Of a stretch of 64,000 nucleotides of DNA, positions 63,640-64,000 are shown piece after piece; positions within the stretch are counted from its first letter, which is position 1, and the number at the start of each line of letters is the position of its first letter. Under the pieces are notes generated by a model, which was given only the letters and a program-made list of their open reading frames with translations, did no database searches and was not told the DNA's origin. The position numbers were made by a program, and so were the translations under genes. Origin of the DNA: Isochrysis galbana (lineage: Eukaryota; Haptophyta; Isochrysidales; Isochrysidaceae); contig CM030931.1 of the NCBI GenBank assembly GCA_018136815.1, positions 3,091,801 through 3,155,800 of the forward strand. The letters run 5' to 3'.

Positions 63640-64000
63640 TTGCTATGCGCACGCACGGCGCCCCCGCGGGGGGCGCCGATGCACATCGCGCCGTGCCCAC
63701 GCACGGCGTGCACAATGTGATTGCAAGTCATCACACGTGCTGCGTAAAGGTAAAGAAACATCTCTTATACGACGAGTTTACGTAGTTGTGGGGCCCTCAG
63801 GGGGTACGCAGAGGGAACGAGTTGACATGCGCACGCACGGCGTATCCGCGGGGGGACCGATGCACATCGCGCCGTGCCCATCCGATGTGATTGCAAGTCA
63901 TCACAGGTGCTCCGTGTGAAATATCTCTTAAATTGTGTGTTTATGTAGTTGTCGGCCATTGAGGAAACGCAAAGGAAAAGCCTTGACACGGCGTCTCCCT
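63640..64000. repeat. Tandem duplication, ~185-bp unit
   Basis: ATGCGCACGCACGGCG, CCGATGCACATCGCGCCGTG, GTGATTGCAAGTCATCACA and TTTAYGTAGTTGTSGG occur in order at about 63643-63795 and again at about 63828-63955. The second unit lacks ~10 bases. Confidence 0.85.

Overview
This is a GC-rich nuclear window from a eukaryote. The protein genes carry GT-AG introns, and many of these keep the reading frame exactly when joined. One gene is a chlorophyll-synthesis enzyme (divinyl chlorophyllide 8-vinyl reductase) with an N-terminal signal peptide, and two more encode small proteins with hydrophobic leaders, one of them followed by an AAAAFSAP motif. That pattern fits an alga with a red-type secondary plastid, most likely a haptophyte or a relative. 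Tubulin tyrosine ligase, an EF-hand protein and a coiled-coil protein fit a flagellated cell. The assignment is inferred from protein content only.

Genes (12 well supported or probable, plus several unknown): DVR (3073-4522, -), unknown 214-aa protein (6002-6646, +), 4-EF-hand protein (10863-11919, -), TTL (15316-16905, +), ankyrin protein (18734-19228, +), SDR (20686-22101, -), FAD monooxygenase (26959-28368, +), PPEF-type phosphatase (29994-33668, -), coiled-coil protein (35970-38163, +), SAPS-like PP6 regulatory subunit (42823-45341, -, 5' end unresolved), PhoD-like metallophosphatase (45698-47296, +), Sec14/CRAL-TRIO (49929-50942, -), plastid PDZ protein (56749-57699, +), tRNA dimethylallyltransferase (59679-61141, -) and a 96-aa membrane protein (61463-61869, +). 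These are ordinary housekeeping, plastid or flagellar functions. They are not arranged as a pathway. Two divergent pairs share short intergenic regions: SAPS/PhoD, and MiaA/small plastid protein.

Between the genes lies a dense field of repeats. There are remnants of at least two LINE-type retrotransposon groups: ORF1 starts preceded by a small hairpin, zinc-knuckle C-termini of ORF2, and a shared 3' tail with a GCAA-loop hairpin. A SINE-sized insertion has perfect 16-bp target duplications. Other elements are hAT transposase fragments, a 4.55-kb TIR-bounded region containing a nested Stowaway-like element, a fold-back element, a perfect 142-bp inverted repeat, minisatellites, long (CT)n tracts and many poly-G/C runs.

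The most unusual observations are a phage-type DNA methyltransferase fragment embedded in repeat sequence (about 7980-8492), the compensatory variation in the ORF1 start hairpins, the conserved LINE/SINE 3' tail, and the TIR element with subterminal hairpins bounded by AAGAAAC motifs.
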